This document shows, in pieces, positions 17,579 to 26,943 of a stretch of DNA of 64,000 nt. Location of the stretch: assembly GCA_047630175.1 (NCBI GenBank), contig JBLHVI010000003.1:1-64000 (forward strand), given 5' to 3'. Made by a program: the position numbers and the translations under genes. This stretch comes from UBA4582 sp047630175 (GTDB lineage Bacteria > Pseudomonadota > Gammaproteobacteria > Pseudomonadales > Azotimanducaceae). The notes beneath the pieces are model-generated. The model did no database searches, had not been told where the DNA came from, and saw only the letters and a list, made by a program, of their open reading frames with translations. Numbering within the stretch: position 1 is the stretch's first letter; each line of letters starts with the position of its first letter.

Positions 17579-18004
17579 ATGGCGGTTGAAAGAACCTTTT
17601 CCATGATTAAACCTGATGCAGTGGCCAAGAACGTTATTGGCGAGATTGAGTCACGCTTTGAAAAAGCTGGCCTGCGCGTTATTGCATCACGTATGACGCA
17701 TTTGACCAAGGCACAGGCCGAGGGATTTTATGCCGAACACGAGGGCCGTCCGTTTTTTAATGATCTCGTGACCTATATGTCTTCAGGTCCCGTCGTCCTT
17801 CAGGTGCTTGAGGGTGAAAACGCTGTATTGCTCAATCGTGAACTGATGGGTGCTACTAATCCAAAAGACGCTGCTGCCGGTACGATTCGTGCTGATTTTG
17901 CTGAATCAATCGACGCTAATGCAGTGCATGGTTCGGATGCGGTTGCTTCGGCAAATCGTGAAATCAGCTATTTCTTCACCGATGACCAAATCTGCAGTAG
18001 GTAG
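17579..18004 (+). CDS. ndk: Nucleoside diphosphate kinase
   Basis: Transfers the gamma phosphate of ATP to nucleoside diphosphates through phospho-His117, here in NAVHGSD. The 141 residues include the full fold (ERTFSMIKPDAV start, GRPFF, RADFA). TTAGGAG lies upstream of ATG 17579. It begins the ndk-to-der run. Confidence 0.98.
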   Translation: MAVERTFSMIKPDAVAKNVIGEIESRFEKAGLRVIASRMTHLTKAQAEGFYAEHEGRPFFNDLVTYMSSGPVVLQVLEGENAVLLNRELMGATNPKDAAAGTIRADFAESIDANAVHGSDAVASANREISYFFTDDQICSR

Positions 18005-18040
18005 TAGGTATAAAGGTCGTCTTTCATTGGGATATCAGAC

Positions 18041-19150
18041 ATGGCTAGTGTCAGACTGAATTTTTTGGGGTTCACCCGATCACAGTGGGAAGCGCTACTG
18101 ATTGAGTTGGGTGAAAAGCCCTACAGGGCGCCGCAGATCATGAAGTGGATTCATCATCGATTCGTCGATGATTTTGCTGACATGTCTGATATCAGCTTGA
18201 AGCTTCGGCAAAAGCTGGCAGAACTTGGCGATATTCGTGAGCCTGAAGTGACCACCGAGAAGATATCCCAAGATGGGACACGCAAGTGGTTGATGCGAGC
18301 AGCATCAGGTAGCTCCGTCGAGACAGTCTTTATTCCAGAGGACACACGCGGCACTTTGTGCGTGTCATCACAAGTAGGATGTGCGCTCGACTGTAGTTTT
18401 TGTTCGACAGGCAAGCAAGGGTTTAACAGTGACCTGACCGCCGCTGAAATCATCGGCCAAGTGCGACTCGCGCGTCGGGTGCTTGAGCAGGCTTACCCTG
18501 ATCGAAGTCGGGCAGTCACCAACGTTGTTCTGATGGGTATGGGCGAGCCGCTGCTGAATTTTGATAACGTTATCAGTGCTGTGGAACTGATGATGGATGA
18601 CCTAGCCTACGGAATTTCTAAGCGTAAGGTTACCATTTCGACGTCTGGCGTAGTCCCTGCGATTTATAAGCTGGTGGGCACTACTGACGCTTCTCTTGCG
18701 ATCTCATTGCATGCGCCAAATGACGAGCTGCGCAATCAACTGGTACCCATTAATCGCAAATACCCGATCGCAGAGCTTATGAAGGCCTGCCACGCTTACG
18801 CGGCCACGCTGGGTGACAAACGTACCCTGACTGTTGAGTACACGTTGATGGATGGCATCAATGAGCAGCCGCAGCATGCTGAAGAGCTGGCGATATTGCT
18901 CAAAGACTTTCCGTGCAAAATCAATTTGATCCCCTTTAACCCTTTCCCAGGTTCAGGCTATCGGCGCCCCAGTCAGGTCGCGGTGCAGGCCTTCAAGGAA
19001 CGTTTAGTGCGGTCGGGTTATTCAGTGACAGTTAGGACTACGCGGGGTCAAGATATTCAGGCAGCCTGCGGTCAATTAGTCGGTGAGGTTGAGGACAAGA
19101 CGCGTCGTCAGGAAAAGTATAGACGCATTGCCGCCGGAGAAGTGGCGTGA
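18041..19150 (+). CDS. rlmN: Dual-specificity rRNA/tRNA (adenine-C2) methyltransferase RlmN
   Basis: A radical SAM enzyme that methylates C2 of adenine 2503 in 23S rRNA and of A37 in tRNA. The cluster motif is GCALDCSFCSTGKQG (CxxxCxxC); the C-terminal cysteine needed for methyl transfer is in DIQAACGQLVGE. Length is 369 residues. Its stop overlaps the pilF start by 4 bases. Confidence 0.97.
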   Translation: MASVRLNFLGFTRSQWEALLIELGEKPYRAPQIMKWIHHRFVDDFADMSDISLKLRQKLAELGDIREPEVTTEKISQDGTRKWLMRAASGSSVETVFIPEDTRGTLCVSSQVGCALDCSFCSTGKQGFNSDLTAAEIIGQVRLARRVLEQAYPDRSRAVTNVVLMGMGEPLLNFDNVISAVELMMDDLAYGISKRKVTISTSGVVPAIYKLVGTTDASLAISLHAPNDELRNQLVPINRKYPIAELMKACHAYAATLGDKRTLTVEYTLMDGINEQPQHAEELAILLKDFPCKINLIPFNPFPGSGYRRPSQVAVQAFKERLVRSGYSVTVRTTRGQDIQAACGQLVGEVEDKTRRQEKYRRIAAGEVA

Positions 19151-19908
19151 AAACTACGTTAATCATTGCCACGATGATGCTGTTGTTAGCCGGTTGCGTG
19201 ATGCAAACGCAGCATTCCGGCCGCCAGGTGGCAGATAAAGAAAAGCAGGTGCAGGCGCTGGTGGATTTGGGCGTCGGCTATATACGTAATCAACAGTATC
19301 CTCGCGCCAAGGAGAATCTAAGCAAGGCCCTGAAAATTGATCCTGATTCACCCATTGTCCACAATTTGTTTGGGCTCATATTCCAACTTGAGGGTGATCC
19401 TGATTTAGCTGATGAATTCTTTCGTAAGTCATTGAAGCTTGACCCACTGTTTTCGACCGCACGAAACAACTACGGCGCCTTCCTTTATGAGCAGGGTCGT
19501 TACACTGAGGCCGTCAAGCAACTAGAACTGTGTGCAGAGGACCGTTTGTATGGTTCCCGGGCCCAAGTATTTGAGAATCTAGGCGTCAGCTACCTTAAGC
19601 TAGAACGACTCGAGGATGCCGATGCAGCATTTACGCGTAGTATGCAGTTGAACCCCAATCAGCCGCGCGCCACGCTGGAATTAGCACAGATTCGCTTTAT
19701 ACAGCTTAGGCACCAAGAAGCGCGACAATTGCTGTTTCGGCATAACAAGGTTAGTCAGCCGTCAGCTAGAAGCTTGTGGCTGGGTGTCCAGTTGGCGAGA
19801 ATTTATACCAAGTCCGATGACGAGGCCAGTTTGGCCCTAGCATTGAAAAATATATTCCCGACGTCCAAGGAATATCAGCTGTACAAAGACAGCAACAGGA
19901 ACCTATGA
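19147..19908 (+). CDS. pilF: Type IV pilus assembly lipoprotein PilF
   Basis: An outer-membrane lipoprotein (pilotin) that helps the PilQ secretin localise and assemble. The 253-residue protein has a lipobox LAGC (mature Cys at residue 17) and about six TPR repeats (for example YPRAKENLSKALKIDPDSP). Start is GTG 19147, overlapping rlmN; position between rlmN and rodZ is the standard one. Confidence 0.92.
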   Translation: MKTTLIIATMMLLLAGCVMQTQHSGRQVADKEKQVQALVDLGVGYIRNQQYPRAKENLSKALKIDPDSPIVHNLFGLIFQLEGDPDLADEFFRKSLKLDPLFSTARNNYGAFLYEQGRYTEAVKQLELCAEDRLYGSRAQVFENLGVSYLKLERLEDADAAFTRSMQLNPNQPRATLELAQIRFIQLRHQEARQLLFRHNKVSQPSARSLWLGVQLARIYTKSDDEASLALALKNIFPTSKEYQLYKDSNRNL

Positions 19909-21044
19909 GCGAACAAGATCAGGTGAGTGAATCGGCCGTTCTGCCGCGTGTTTCAGTAATGTTGGTTGAAGCACGCACGGCGATGGGCTTGAGTCAGAAG
20001 GAAGTGGCCGATCAGTTGTTTTTGACCACAACGTTTATCCGCTATATGGATGAGGGTCAATTTCACTTAATTAGCAAAACGGCCTATATAAAGGGCTATC
20101 TTCGCACCTATGCCAGGGTCGTTGGACTTTCTGGTGATGAGGTGGTGGCTGGCTATGAAGAGACTATTCAGGCGCGGGTCGAGCCTTTCGAAATGCGTGA
20201 CGTCGCCGAGGAGCCAGTGAGTGCGAATCGGTTTACTGGACCAGTGATTCAAACGGGCGTGATTGGACTAGGCGCGTTGCTGCTTGTTGTGCTGCTGGTT
20301 TGGTTGTTTTCTGGAGACGATGAAACAGAGGCGCGCGGTACAAGTGCCACAAATTCGTTTGAGACGGCGGATGTTGCGAGTAACGACTTCAGTGATGAAA
20401 CGACGACGTCTACACCGACTAAACCATTGTCACTCCCTGATCGAGCAGAGTTAGATGGCAGCGAGGTCAGTGCTGCCCCGGTTGTTGCTAGTGGTCTCTT
20501 ATCGAATGACGATACACCAAATTATGCGTTACCAAGCACGCCGCTATCTACTAAGAGGGGGGTTGCTGTAACCAAAGCCAGCATTGAAGTAGACCAAGGC
20601 TTGGCCTCATCTATCGAAAAAAAAGATATTGAAAGTCGATCTGTAGTCGACGTTGAGAATGCTTTCTCGGCCAGCGCCACCCCATTGGTCCCGACAGCCG
20701 ATGGGGTGGCATCGAGTACTGTCGAGGCGCCTGCAGTTGCCGTAACAATAGAAAACTTGGGTCAGGGGCTTGGCTCGGTAATCACCGTCACCGCAGCAGG
20801 TGACGATAAACTGGAGTTTAGTTTTTCTGACGAGTGTTGGGTAGAAGTTACCGATGCCACGGGAGAGTCGATTTACGGCGACTTAAATCGCATCGGCGAT
20901 AGTCTGATTGTATATGGTACAGCGCCCTTTGAAGTGCTGTTTGGCAAGGCGCCGGCCGCACAATTAGTGTTTAACGGCGAGCCTTTTGCCCTGAGTCGAT
21001 ACACCTCAGCCGACTTGACGGCAAAAGTGAAATTGGGACGATAA
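19905..21044 (+). CDS. rodZ: Cell-shape protein RodZ
   Basis: Couples MreB filaments to the membrane. The 379-residue protein has an N-terminal Xre-type helix-turn-helix (GLSQKEVADQLFLTTTFIRYMDEG), a single span near residues 108-132, a low-complexity Ser/Thr/Ala periplasmic linker, and a C-terminal DUF4115 domain (FSDECWVEVTDATG). It overlaps pilF by 4 bases. Confidence 0.93.
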   Translation: MSEQDQVSESAVLPRVSVMLVEARTAMGLSQKEVADQLFLTTTFIRYMDEGQFHLISKTAYIKGYLRTYARVVGLSGDEVVAGYEETIQARVEPFEMRDVAEEPVSANRFTGPVIQTGVIGLGALLLVVLLVWLFSGDDETEARGTSATNSFETADVASNDFSDETTTSTPTKPLSLPDRAELDGSEVSAAPVVASGLLSNDDTPNYALPSTPLSTKRGVAVTKASIEVDQGLASSIEKKDIESRSVVDVENAFSASATPLVPTADGVASSTVEAPAVAVTIENLGQGLGSVITVTAAGDDKLEFSFSDECWVEVTDATGESIYGDLNRIGDSLIVYGTAPFEVLFGKAPAAQLVFNGEPFALSRYTSADLTAKVKLGR

Positions 21045-21063
21045 ACGACAAGCGAAGACGATT

Positions 21064-22185
21064 ATGCGTACGGAATCTTTGATAAAACGACGTAAGTGCC
21101 GCCAGATTATGGTCGGCAATGTGCCTGTTGGCGGTGATGCACCTATTGCCGTGCAGAGTATGACAAATACCGAAACCACCGATGTCGCCGCAACTGTGGC
21201 GCAGATTGTTCGCCTGGAAAACGCCGGTGCTGACATTGTTCGAGTTTCTGTGCCGAGTATGGACGCAGCCGAAGCGTTTGGTAAAATTCGCCAGTTGGTG
21301 AATGTACCGCTGGTGGCAGATATACACTTTGACTACAAGATCGCCTTGAAAGTGGCCGAGTTAGGCGTTGACTGCCTGCGCATAAACCCCGGCAACATTG
21401 GCAACGCAACAAAGGTTAGGGCGGTGATTGATGCCGCTCGTGACAAAGGAATTCCGATCCGCATCGGGGTTAACGCAGGCTCTCTGAGCAAAGACCTGCT
21501 GCGGAAATACAAAGAACCCAATGCCGAGGCGATGGTTGAGTCTGCGTTACGCAATATTGAGATACTCGACAAGGTTGATTTCCAGAATTACAAGTTAAGC
21601 ATGAAAGCCTCTGACATATTTATGGCCATGAAAGCTTATCGGACGATCGCGGGCATGATAGACCAGCCGTTACATTTAGGCATTACTGAGGCGGGTGGAT
21701 TGCGCTCGGGCACTGTAAAATCAGCGGCTGGTTTGGCGCCGCTATTGATGGACGGTATCGGTGACACTATTCGTATTTCGCTGGCAGCTGACCCGGTGGA
21801 AGAGATCAAGGTCGGCTTCGATTTGTTGAAGGCCCTCGGGCTACGTTCCAAGGGTGTTCACTTTATCGCTTGCCCGAGTTGTTCGCGGCAAAATTTTGAT
21901 GTAATCGCCACTATTAACGAACTTGAACGTCGCGTTGAAGACATTACAACACCGATAGACGTGGCCATTATTGGTTGTATCGTCAACGGTCCGGGCGAAG
22001 CCAAGGAAGCTGAGGTTGGTTTAACTGGGGCGTCACCCCAAAGCCTGGTTTACACCGACGGTAAGCCAGACCATAAAGTGACCAACGAGAACCTTGTGGA
22101 TCACCTTGAAAAGGTTATACGACAGCGCGTGGCAGACAAGCAGAAAGCCGAATCAGAGAAAGAAAATCTCATCCTAAGAAGTTAA
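21064..22185 (+). CDS. ispG: 4-hydroxy-3-methylbut-2-enyl diphosphate synthase IspG
   Basis: Catalyses the reductive ring-opening of MEcPP in the methylerythritol phosphate pathway, using a [4Fe-4S] cluster. The 373-residue protein has the TIM-barrel QSMTNTETTD motif and cluster cysteines in IACPSCSRQNFDV and GCIVNGPGEA. It depends on clusters made by the isc operon upstream. Confidence 0.97.
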   Translation: MRTESLIKRRKCRQIMVGNVPVGGDAPIAVQSMTNTETTDVAATVAQIVRLENAGADIVRVSVPSMDAAEAFGKIRQLVNVPLVADIHFDYKIALKVAELGVDCLRINPGNIGNATKVRAVIDAARDKGIPIRIGVNAGSLSKDLLRKYKEPNAEAMVESALRNIEILDKVDFQNYKLSMKASDIFMAMKAYRTIAGMIDQPLHLGITEAGGLRSGTVKSAAGLAPLLMDGIGDTIRISLAADPVEEIKVGFDLLKALGLRSKGVHFIACPSCSRQNFDVIATINELERRVEDITTPIDVAIIGCIVNGPGEAKEAEVGLTGASPQSLVYTDGKPDHKVTNENLVDHLEKVIRQRVADKQKAESEKENLILRS

Positions 22186-22201
22186 TAACAGGTTGTATTG
22201 A

Positions 22202-23485
22202 GTGAAAATTCAGGCCGTTCGAGGCATGCAGGATCTGCTGCCCAGGCAACAAGCCATATTTAGCCATATCACCGCGACCGTGCGGGAAGTCGTTGTGGGC
22301 TATGGTTACGAGCAGATCGGTATGCCGATTCTTGAGTCTACGTCCCTGTTTAAGCGCGCGGTGGGTGAGGCGACGGATATTGTTGAGAAAGAGATGTATA
22401 CCTTTGATGATCGCAATGGCGAGAGCTTAACAATGCGACCCGAAGGAACCGCGGGTTGCGTGCGGCTCGCCCAGCAACATGGCCTGACCTATAACCAAAT
22501 ACAACGATTTTGGTATAGCGGCCCGATGTTTCGGCATGAGCGACCACAAAAAGGTCGTTATCGTCAGTTTGATCAGATTGGTGCCGAATGCTTTGGTATG
22601 ACTGGACCCGATATCGATGCTGAGCTGCTATTGATGACGGCGCGAATCTGGCAAGCACTGGGGTTGCAGGATGATATTCAACTGCAGCTCAATAGTCTGG
22701 GGAGCAGCGAAGCCAGAGCGAAATTTCGAGCAGCGTTGGTCGAGTATCTGACCGCTATAAAAACAGAGCTTGATGAGGACAGCCAGCGGCGATTGACGAC
22801 CAATCCATTGCGCATTCTTGACAGCAAGGTGGATAAGACTCAGCAGCTGCTAGTCGATGGTCCCAAGTTTTTTGATTATATCGATGCAGAGTCGCGGTTA
22901 CACTTCGACCAGTTGTGTGAACTACTGGATGCGCGTGGCGTTGCTTATGTTGTCAACCCCGCAATTGTGCGCGGGCTCGACTACTACAACAAAACGGTAT
23001 TCGAGTGGGTAACCACAACCCTCGGTGCTCAGGGTACGGTGTGTGCCGGCGGTCGCTATGATGGTCTGGTTGAACAGTTGGGGGGTAAACCCACACCGGG
23101 AATTGGCTTTGCTATGGGACTCGATCGCCTGGCTTTGATGCTCGAGGAGACTCTCGTTCTGCCAGCAACCGCGGATATTTATATTGCCTCTATGGCGGGT
23201 GTAGCTCGCACGCAAGCGTTGCTGCTGGCTGAGTCAATTCGAGACACCCTCGCGGGTGTGCGAGTCGTTAGCCACTGTGCAGAGGGTAAGTTCAAAGCTC
23301 AGCTGAAGAAGGCTGATGCCAGTGGTGCACTTGTTGCCTTGGTGATCGGTGATGATGAAGCGGCTGCAGGTGAAGTCGGTATCAAGCCTTTGCGGGCTGA
23401 TGGCCCGCAGGTGAATGTTAAAGCCGATGAAATTATCGAGCAATTGCAAAAACTATTCCCACAGGAGATGAACGCTGGTGAGTGA
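22202..23485 (+). CDS. hisS: Histidyl-tRNA synthetase
   Basis: A class II synthetase of 427 residues. The start MKIQAVRGMQDLLP, the LTMRPEGTAG and WYSGPMFRHERPQKGRYRQF (motif 2) segments, the histidine-specific motifs RGLDYYN and GGRYDGL, and the motif 3 GIGFAMGLDRL are all visible. Start is GTG 22202. Its end overlaps yfgM by 8 bases. Confidence 0.98.
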   Translation: MKIQAVRGMQDLLPRQQAIFSHITATVREVVVGYGYEQIGMPILESTSLFKRAVGEATDIVEKEMYTFDDRNGESLTMRPEGTAGCVRLAQQHGLTYNQIQRFWYSGPMFRHERPQKGRYRQFDQIGAECFGMTGPDIDAELLLMTARIWQALGLQDDIQLQLNSLGSSEARAKFRAALVEYLTAIKTELDEDSQRRLTTNPLRILDSKVDKTQQLLVDGPKFFDYIDAESRLHFDQLCELLDARGVAYVVNPAIVRGLDYYNKTVFEWVTTTLGAQGTVCAGGRYDGLVEQLGGKPTPGIGFAMGLDRLALMLEETLVLPATADIYIASMAGVARTQALLLAESIRDTLAGVRVVSHCAEGKFKAQLKKADASGALVALVIGDDEAAAGEVGIKPLRADGPQVNVKADEIIEQLQKLFPQEMNAGE

Positions 23486-24212
23486 CAGAACTGAAGAAGA
23501 ACAAGTAGACGCCATTAAGCAATGGTTCGCCAAACATGGTATGCCGTTGGTGGTAACTATTGTGTTGGCAGTGGGTGGGTCATTTGGTTATCAATCGTGG
23601 GAGAGTTCTACACGTGAGAATAGCGAAAAGGCGTCTGAGTTGTTCGAGAACCTCACCGAGGCCGTCTCTGTGGGGCCGCTGGATGAACTTGATGATGAAG
23701 ATAAGTCCACCGCCAAGTACATTGCTCGCGAGTTAAAAACAGACTACCCAGATTCTACCTACGCGCACTTTGCCGCAATGCATATTGCGCGCATTGCAGT
23801 CGAAGACGGTGATCTTGCTAAGGCTGTCACCGATCTACAATGGGTGCTTGAGCAAAAGGTAGATACCGGATTGGCATCGCTGATAAACCTGCGCTTAGCA
23901 CAGGTGAAGCTTGCCCAAGGTGAGTTTGAAGGAGGACTAGCCTTTGTCGACCCAGCCAAGGCAGGTGCTTATGCCAGTGCTTATGCAGAAACTCGGGGTG
24001 ATATTTTTTATGCCATGGAGCAGTTAGGCAAGGCACGTGAGGCTTATCAAATGGCTGTTAACACGCAGGCTGAAGGTACGGCAAAACCAATGCTTAAGAT
24101 GAAGTTGGATGACCTGCTGCCAGCGCAACGGGTTATTCCTGTCGCGGCGGATGATATTGATACCGGCGAGCAAGCAACGCAAGAGTTGGAAACCGGAGCA
24201 ATCGATCAATGA
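23478..24212 (+). CDS. yfgM: YfgM-like inner-membrane TPR protein
   Basis: A 244-residue protein with one N-terminal span (about residues 22-40, PLVVTIVLAVGGSFGYQSW) and a periplasmic TPR-like domain. In E. coli YfgM (AncA) interacts with the translocon and the periplasmic chaperone PpiD. Start is GTG 23478, inside the end of hisS. Position between hisS and bamB supports the call. Confidence 0.9.
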   Translation: MSDRTEEEQVDAIKQWFAKHGMPLVVTIVLAVGGSFGYQSWESSTRENSEKASELFENLTEAVSVGPLDELDDEDKSTAKYIARELKTDYPDSTYAHFAAMHIARIAVEDGDLAKAVTDLQWVLEQKVDTGLASLINLRLAQVKLAQGEFEGGLAFVDPAKAGAYASAYAETRGDIFYAMEQLGKAREAYQMAVNTQAEGTAKPMLKMKLDDLLPAQRVIPVAADDIDTGEQATQELETGAIDQ

Positions 24213-25453
24213 GACGTGAGCACGTCAAGCGTGTGACGATGTCAGTCTCGCCGAGGCGTGCGCGAACGATCGCTGTATGTATAGCTATGTTCATGCTGGC
24301 TGGGTGCTCATGGTTCGAGAGCGATACAGAAACCCGAGTACCCGTCAAGCTACTATCCATCGATCGCGAAGTCGCGCTGGTCAAACGTTGGACTGTAAAC
24401 ATTGGTGGTGAGCTTAAGGACAAAGCAGTGAAGCTGGTTCCTGTAGTCGATGGCGGGCGGATATATGCCGCCGCGGCTGACGGTGAAGTGGCCGCTGTGG
24501 ATACAGCAACAGGCAAAATAATTTGGCAGCAATCGATTCTAGCGTTCTACGACAATAAGGAACGAGCGATTGCATTTACTGGCAATCAAGATGCTATTAC
24601 CAGCGGTGTTGGTATTGGTGCTGACCTTGTATTGGTGGGCTCTGCTGCTGGTGAGATTATCGCCCTCAATCAGGCTGATGGCAGCTTGGCATGGCGAGCC
24701 AAAACAACCAGTGAGGTGCTGTCGGCGCCGGTGATCAGTCGCAAGCATGTTTTTGCTCAAACTATTGATGGCAAGGTCGCCGCGTATAGCACGCAGACGG
24801 GCGATCGAGAGTGGATTTATTCGACCTCAAACCCGAGTCTGACGGTGCGCGGTACTAGCAACCTGATCGCCCAAAAAGACTTTTTAATTGCCGGTTTTGC
24901 TAACGGTCGGGTGGCGATGCTTGATCAAGAACGCGGTCTTGTGGGTTTTGAGCAGCGTGTTGCTGTTGCCCGAGGACAGTCTGATTTAGAGCGTTTGGTG
25001 GATATTGACGGGCAGATGCTGCTGCTAGGACCGCTGCTATACGCTGTATCCTACCAGGGTAGTTTGGTGGCTATTGATCTGACGGCCAATGGACGCATTC
25101 GTTGGTCTAAAGACGCGTCAAGTCTGGCGGGCTTAGGCGAGGGTTTTGGCAATATTTATATTGCCTACGAGGATAGTCGTTTAGAGGCTGTTGCGGCTGA
25201 TGATAATCACCATGATCTTTGGATGAATGGAGATCTGCTGTACCGAGATATTACGACGCCCGTGACGGTCAGCAGCTATGTCGCCGTCGGTGACTTTGAA
25301 GGTTACCTGCATTTGTTGGCGCAGACCGATGGGCGCTTTGTAGGACGTGAAAAAATTGATGGCGCGGGTTTGTCTTCGCCGGTTGTAGCCGACGGAAGTC
25401 GGCTTTATGTTATTACCAATAGTGGGCGCCTAATGGCGTTTGAGGTTCGCTAA
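24209..25453 (+). CDS. bamB: Outer-membrane assembly lipoprotein BamB
   Basis: An eight-bladed beta-propeller lipoprotein of the BAM complex that inserts outer-membrane proteins. The 414-residue protein has a basic N-terminus, a lipobox LAGC, and repeated blade motifs (AVDTATGKIIWQ, ALNQADGSLAWR). The ATG overlaps the yfgM stop; a second ATG, 10 codons on, is possible. Confidence 0.95.
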   Translation: MRREHVKRVTMSVSPRRARTIAVCIAMFMLAGCSWFESDTETRVPVKLLSIDREVALVKRWTVNIGGELKDKAVKLVPVVDGGRIYAAAADGEVAAVDTATGKIIWQQSILAFYDNKERAIAFTGNQDAITSGVGIGADLVLVGSAAGEIIALNQADGSLAWRAKTTSEVLSAPVISRKHVFAQTIDGKVAAYSTQTGDREWIYSTSNPSLTVRGTSNLIAQKDFLIAGFANGRVAMLDQERGLVGFEQRVAVARGQSDLERLVDIDGQMLLLGPLLYAVSYQGSLVAIDLTANGRIRWSKDASSLAGLGEGFGNIYIAYEDSRLEAVAADDNHHDLWMNGDLLYRDITTPVTVSSYVAVGDFEGYLHLLAQTDGRFVGREKIDGAGLSSPVVADGSRLYVITNSGRLMAFEVR

Positions 25454-25459
25454 CCTAAT

Positions 25460-26905
25460 ATGATCCCCGTAATCGCCCTTGTAGGGCGGCCTAACGTCGG
25501 TAAATCGACGCTGTTCAATCGTCTCACGCGCAGTCGTGACGCGCTAGTTGCTGAATTTTCGGGGCTCACCCGTGATCGCCAGTACGGTAAGGGCGCGCTC
25601 GGCGACTTTGCTTACATCGTTGTCGATACGGGTGGTCTGAGCGGTGACACCGAGGGTATTGATAAGCCCATGGCGTCTCAGGCACTAACGGCGGTGGGTG
25701 AAGCTGACCTAGTTTTGTTTATCGTTGACGCCAAAGGCGGACGCACCGCGGCAGATGAAGAAATCGCGCGGATTCTGCGCGCCGATGAGATTAATGTGTT
25801 GCTGGTGGCGAACAAGATTGACGGCCAAGACCCCGACTACGTGCTCGGTGAGTTCGCCTCTTTAGGGCTCGGTAATCCATGCCTGATTTCTGCCTCACAA
25901 GGTAGTGGCGTCAAGTACATGATTGACGATGAGGTGACTGATCTGCTGGGCGACTTGCTGGTTGATCAGGTAGAAGAGCCCGTCGACTATGGTGACCAGG
26001 GCATCAAGATCGCAGTGGTTGGTCGGCCCAACGTGGGCAAGTCGACCTTGGTGAATCGCTTGCTAGGTGAAGAGCGCGTGGTGGTGTTTGACGAAGCGGG
26101 CACCACCCGAGACAGTATCTACATTCCCTATGAGCGCCGAGGTCAGCGTTACACGTTGATTGATACTGCGGGCATTCGTCGACGTGGCAAGGTGAAGGAG
26201 AAGGTTGAGAAGTTTTCAATTATCAAGACGCTGGCTGCCATTGATGATGCCCACGTCGTGATTCTTATGATCGATGCGACCGAAGGTATCGTCGACCAAG
26301 ACCTGCATTTATTGGGTCATGTGCTAGATGCCGGGCGCGCCATGGTCATTGCTGTTAACAAATGGGATGACGCGGAACTAGAGCAGAAAAACCTCGTTAA
26401 GCGTGAGCTTGACCGACGTCTGATTTTTATTGATTTTGCGACTACTCACTTCATTTCCGCGCTCAAAGGCAACGGTATTCGTAAGCTTTATGAGTCGGTA
26501 CACAAGGCTTATGAGTCGGCAACGCGCAAATTGCAGACCCGCACTCTCAACGATATTCTGGAAAAAGCCATTCAGGAACATCAACCACCGACAGTGCATG
26601 GTCGACGTATCAAGCTGCGTTATGCGCACGTGGGTGGCAATAACCCACCCATTATTGTTATTCACGGCAACCAGACCGATGCGGTGCCAGATGCTTACAA
26701 GCGTTACCTGCAGCATAAATTTGTTGCTGCTCTGAAGCTTGAAGGTACGCCCATTCGGATCGAGTTCAGGACATCAGATAATCCCTACAAGGATAAGAAA
26801 AATGTCCTGTCGAAACGTCAGGTCGATAGTAAACGACGTTTAGTTGAACATGTGCGTAATTCGAAAAAGACCGACCGTCGTAAAGGCAAACACAACAACT
26901 GGTAG
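25460..26905 (+). CDS. der: Ribosome-assembly GTPase Der
   Basis: A two-GTPase-domain protein required for 50S subunit maturation. Each domain has its own GRPNVGKST P-loop (near residues 8 and 186), with DTGG/DTAG and NKID/NKWD motifs, followed by a C-terminal KH-like domain. Length 481. It ends the ndk-to-der run and is convergent with the M23 peptidase gene. Confidence 0.98.
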   Translation: MIPVIALVGRPNVGKSTLFNRLTRSRDALVAEFSGLTRDRQYGKGALGDFAYIVVDTGGLSGDTEGIDKPMASQALTAVGEADLVLFIVDAKGGRTAADEEIARILRADEINVLLVANKIDGQDPDYVLGEFASLGLGNPCLISASQGSGVKYMIDDEVTDLLGDLLVDQVEEPVDYGDQGIKIAVVGRPNVGKSTLVNRLLGEERVVVFDEAGTTRDSIYIPYERRGQRYTLIDTAGIRRRGKVKEKVEKFSIIKTLAAIDDAHVVILMIDATEGIVDQDLHLLGHVLDAGRAMVIAVNKWDDAELEQKNLVKRELDRRLIFIDFATTHFISALKGNGIRKLYESVHKAYESATRKLQTRTLNDILEKAIQEHQPPTVHGRRIKLRYAHVGGNNPPIIVIHGNQTDAVPDAYKRYLQHKFVAALKLEGTPIRIEFRTSDNPYKDKKNVLSKRQVDSKRRLVEHVRNSKKTDRRKGKHNNW

Positions 26906-26922
26906 ACACCCGCTAGAGGTTC

Positions 26923-26942
26923 CGTGCGCTCGATAGCGCGCG
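26923..26942. terminator. Hairpin between convergent der and M23 genes
   Basis: CGTGCGCT and AGCGCGCG pair over 8 positions (one T-G) around the loop CGAT in the 38-base gap between two converging genes. It lacks a T run, so its role as a bidirectional terminator is only likely by position. Confidence 0.4.
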
Positions 26943-26943
26943 C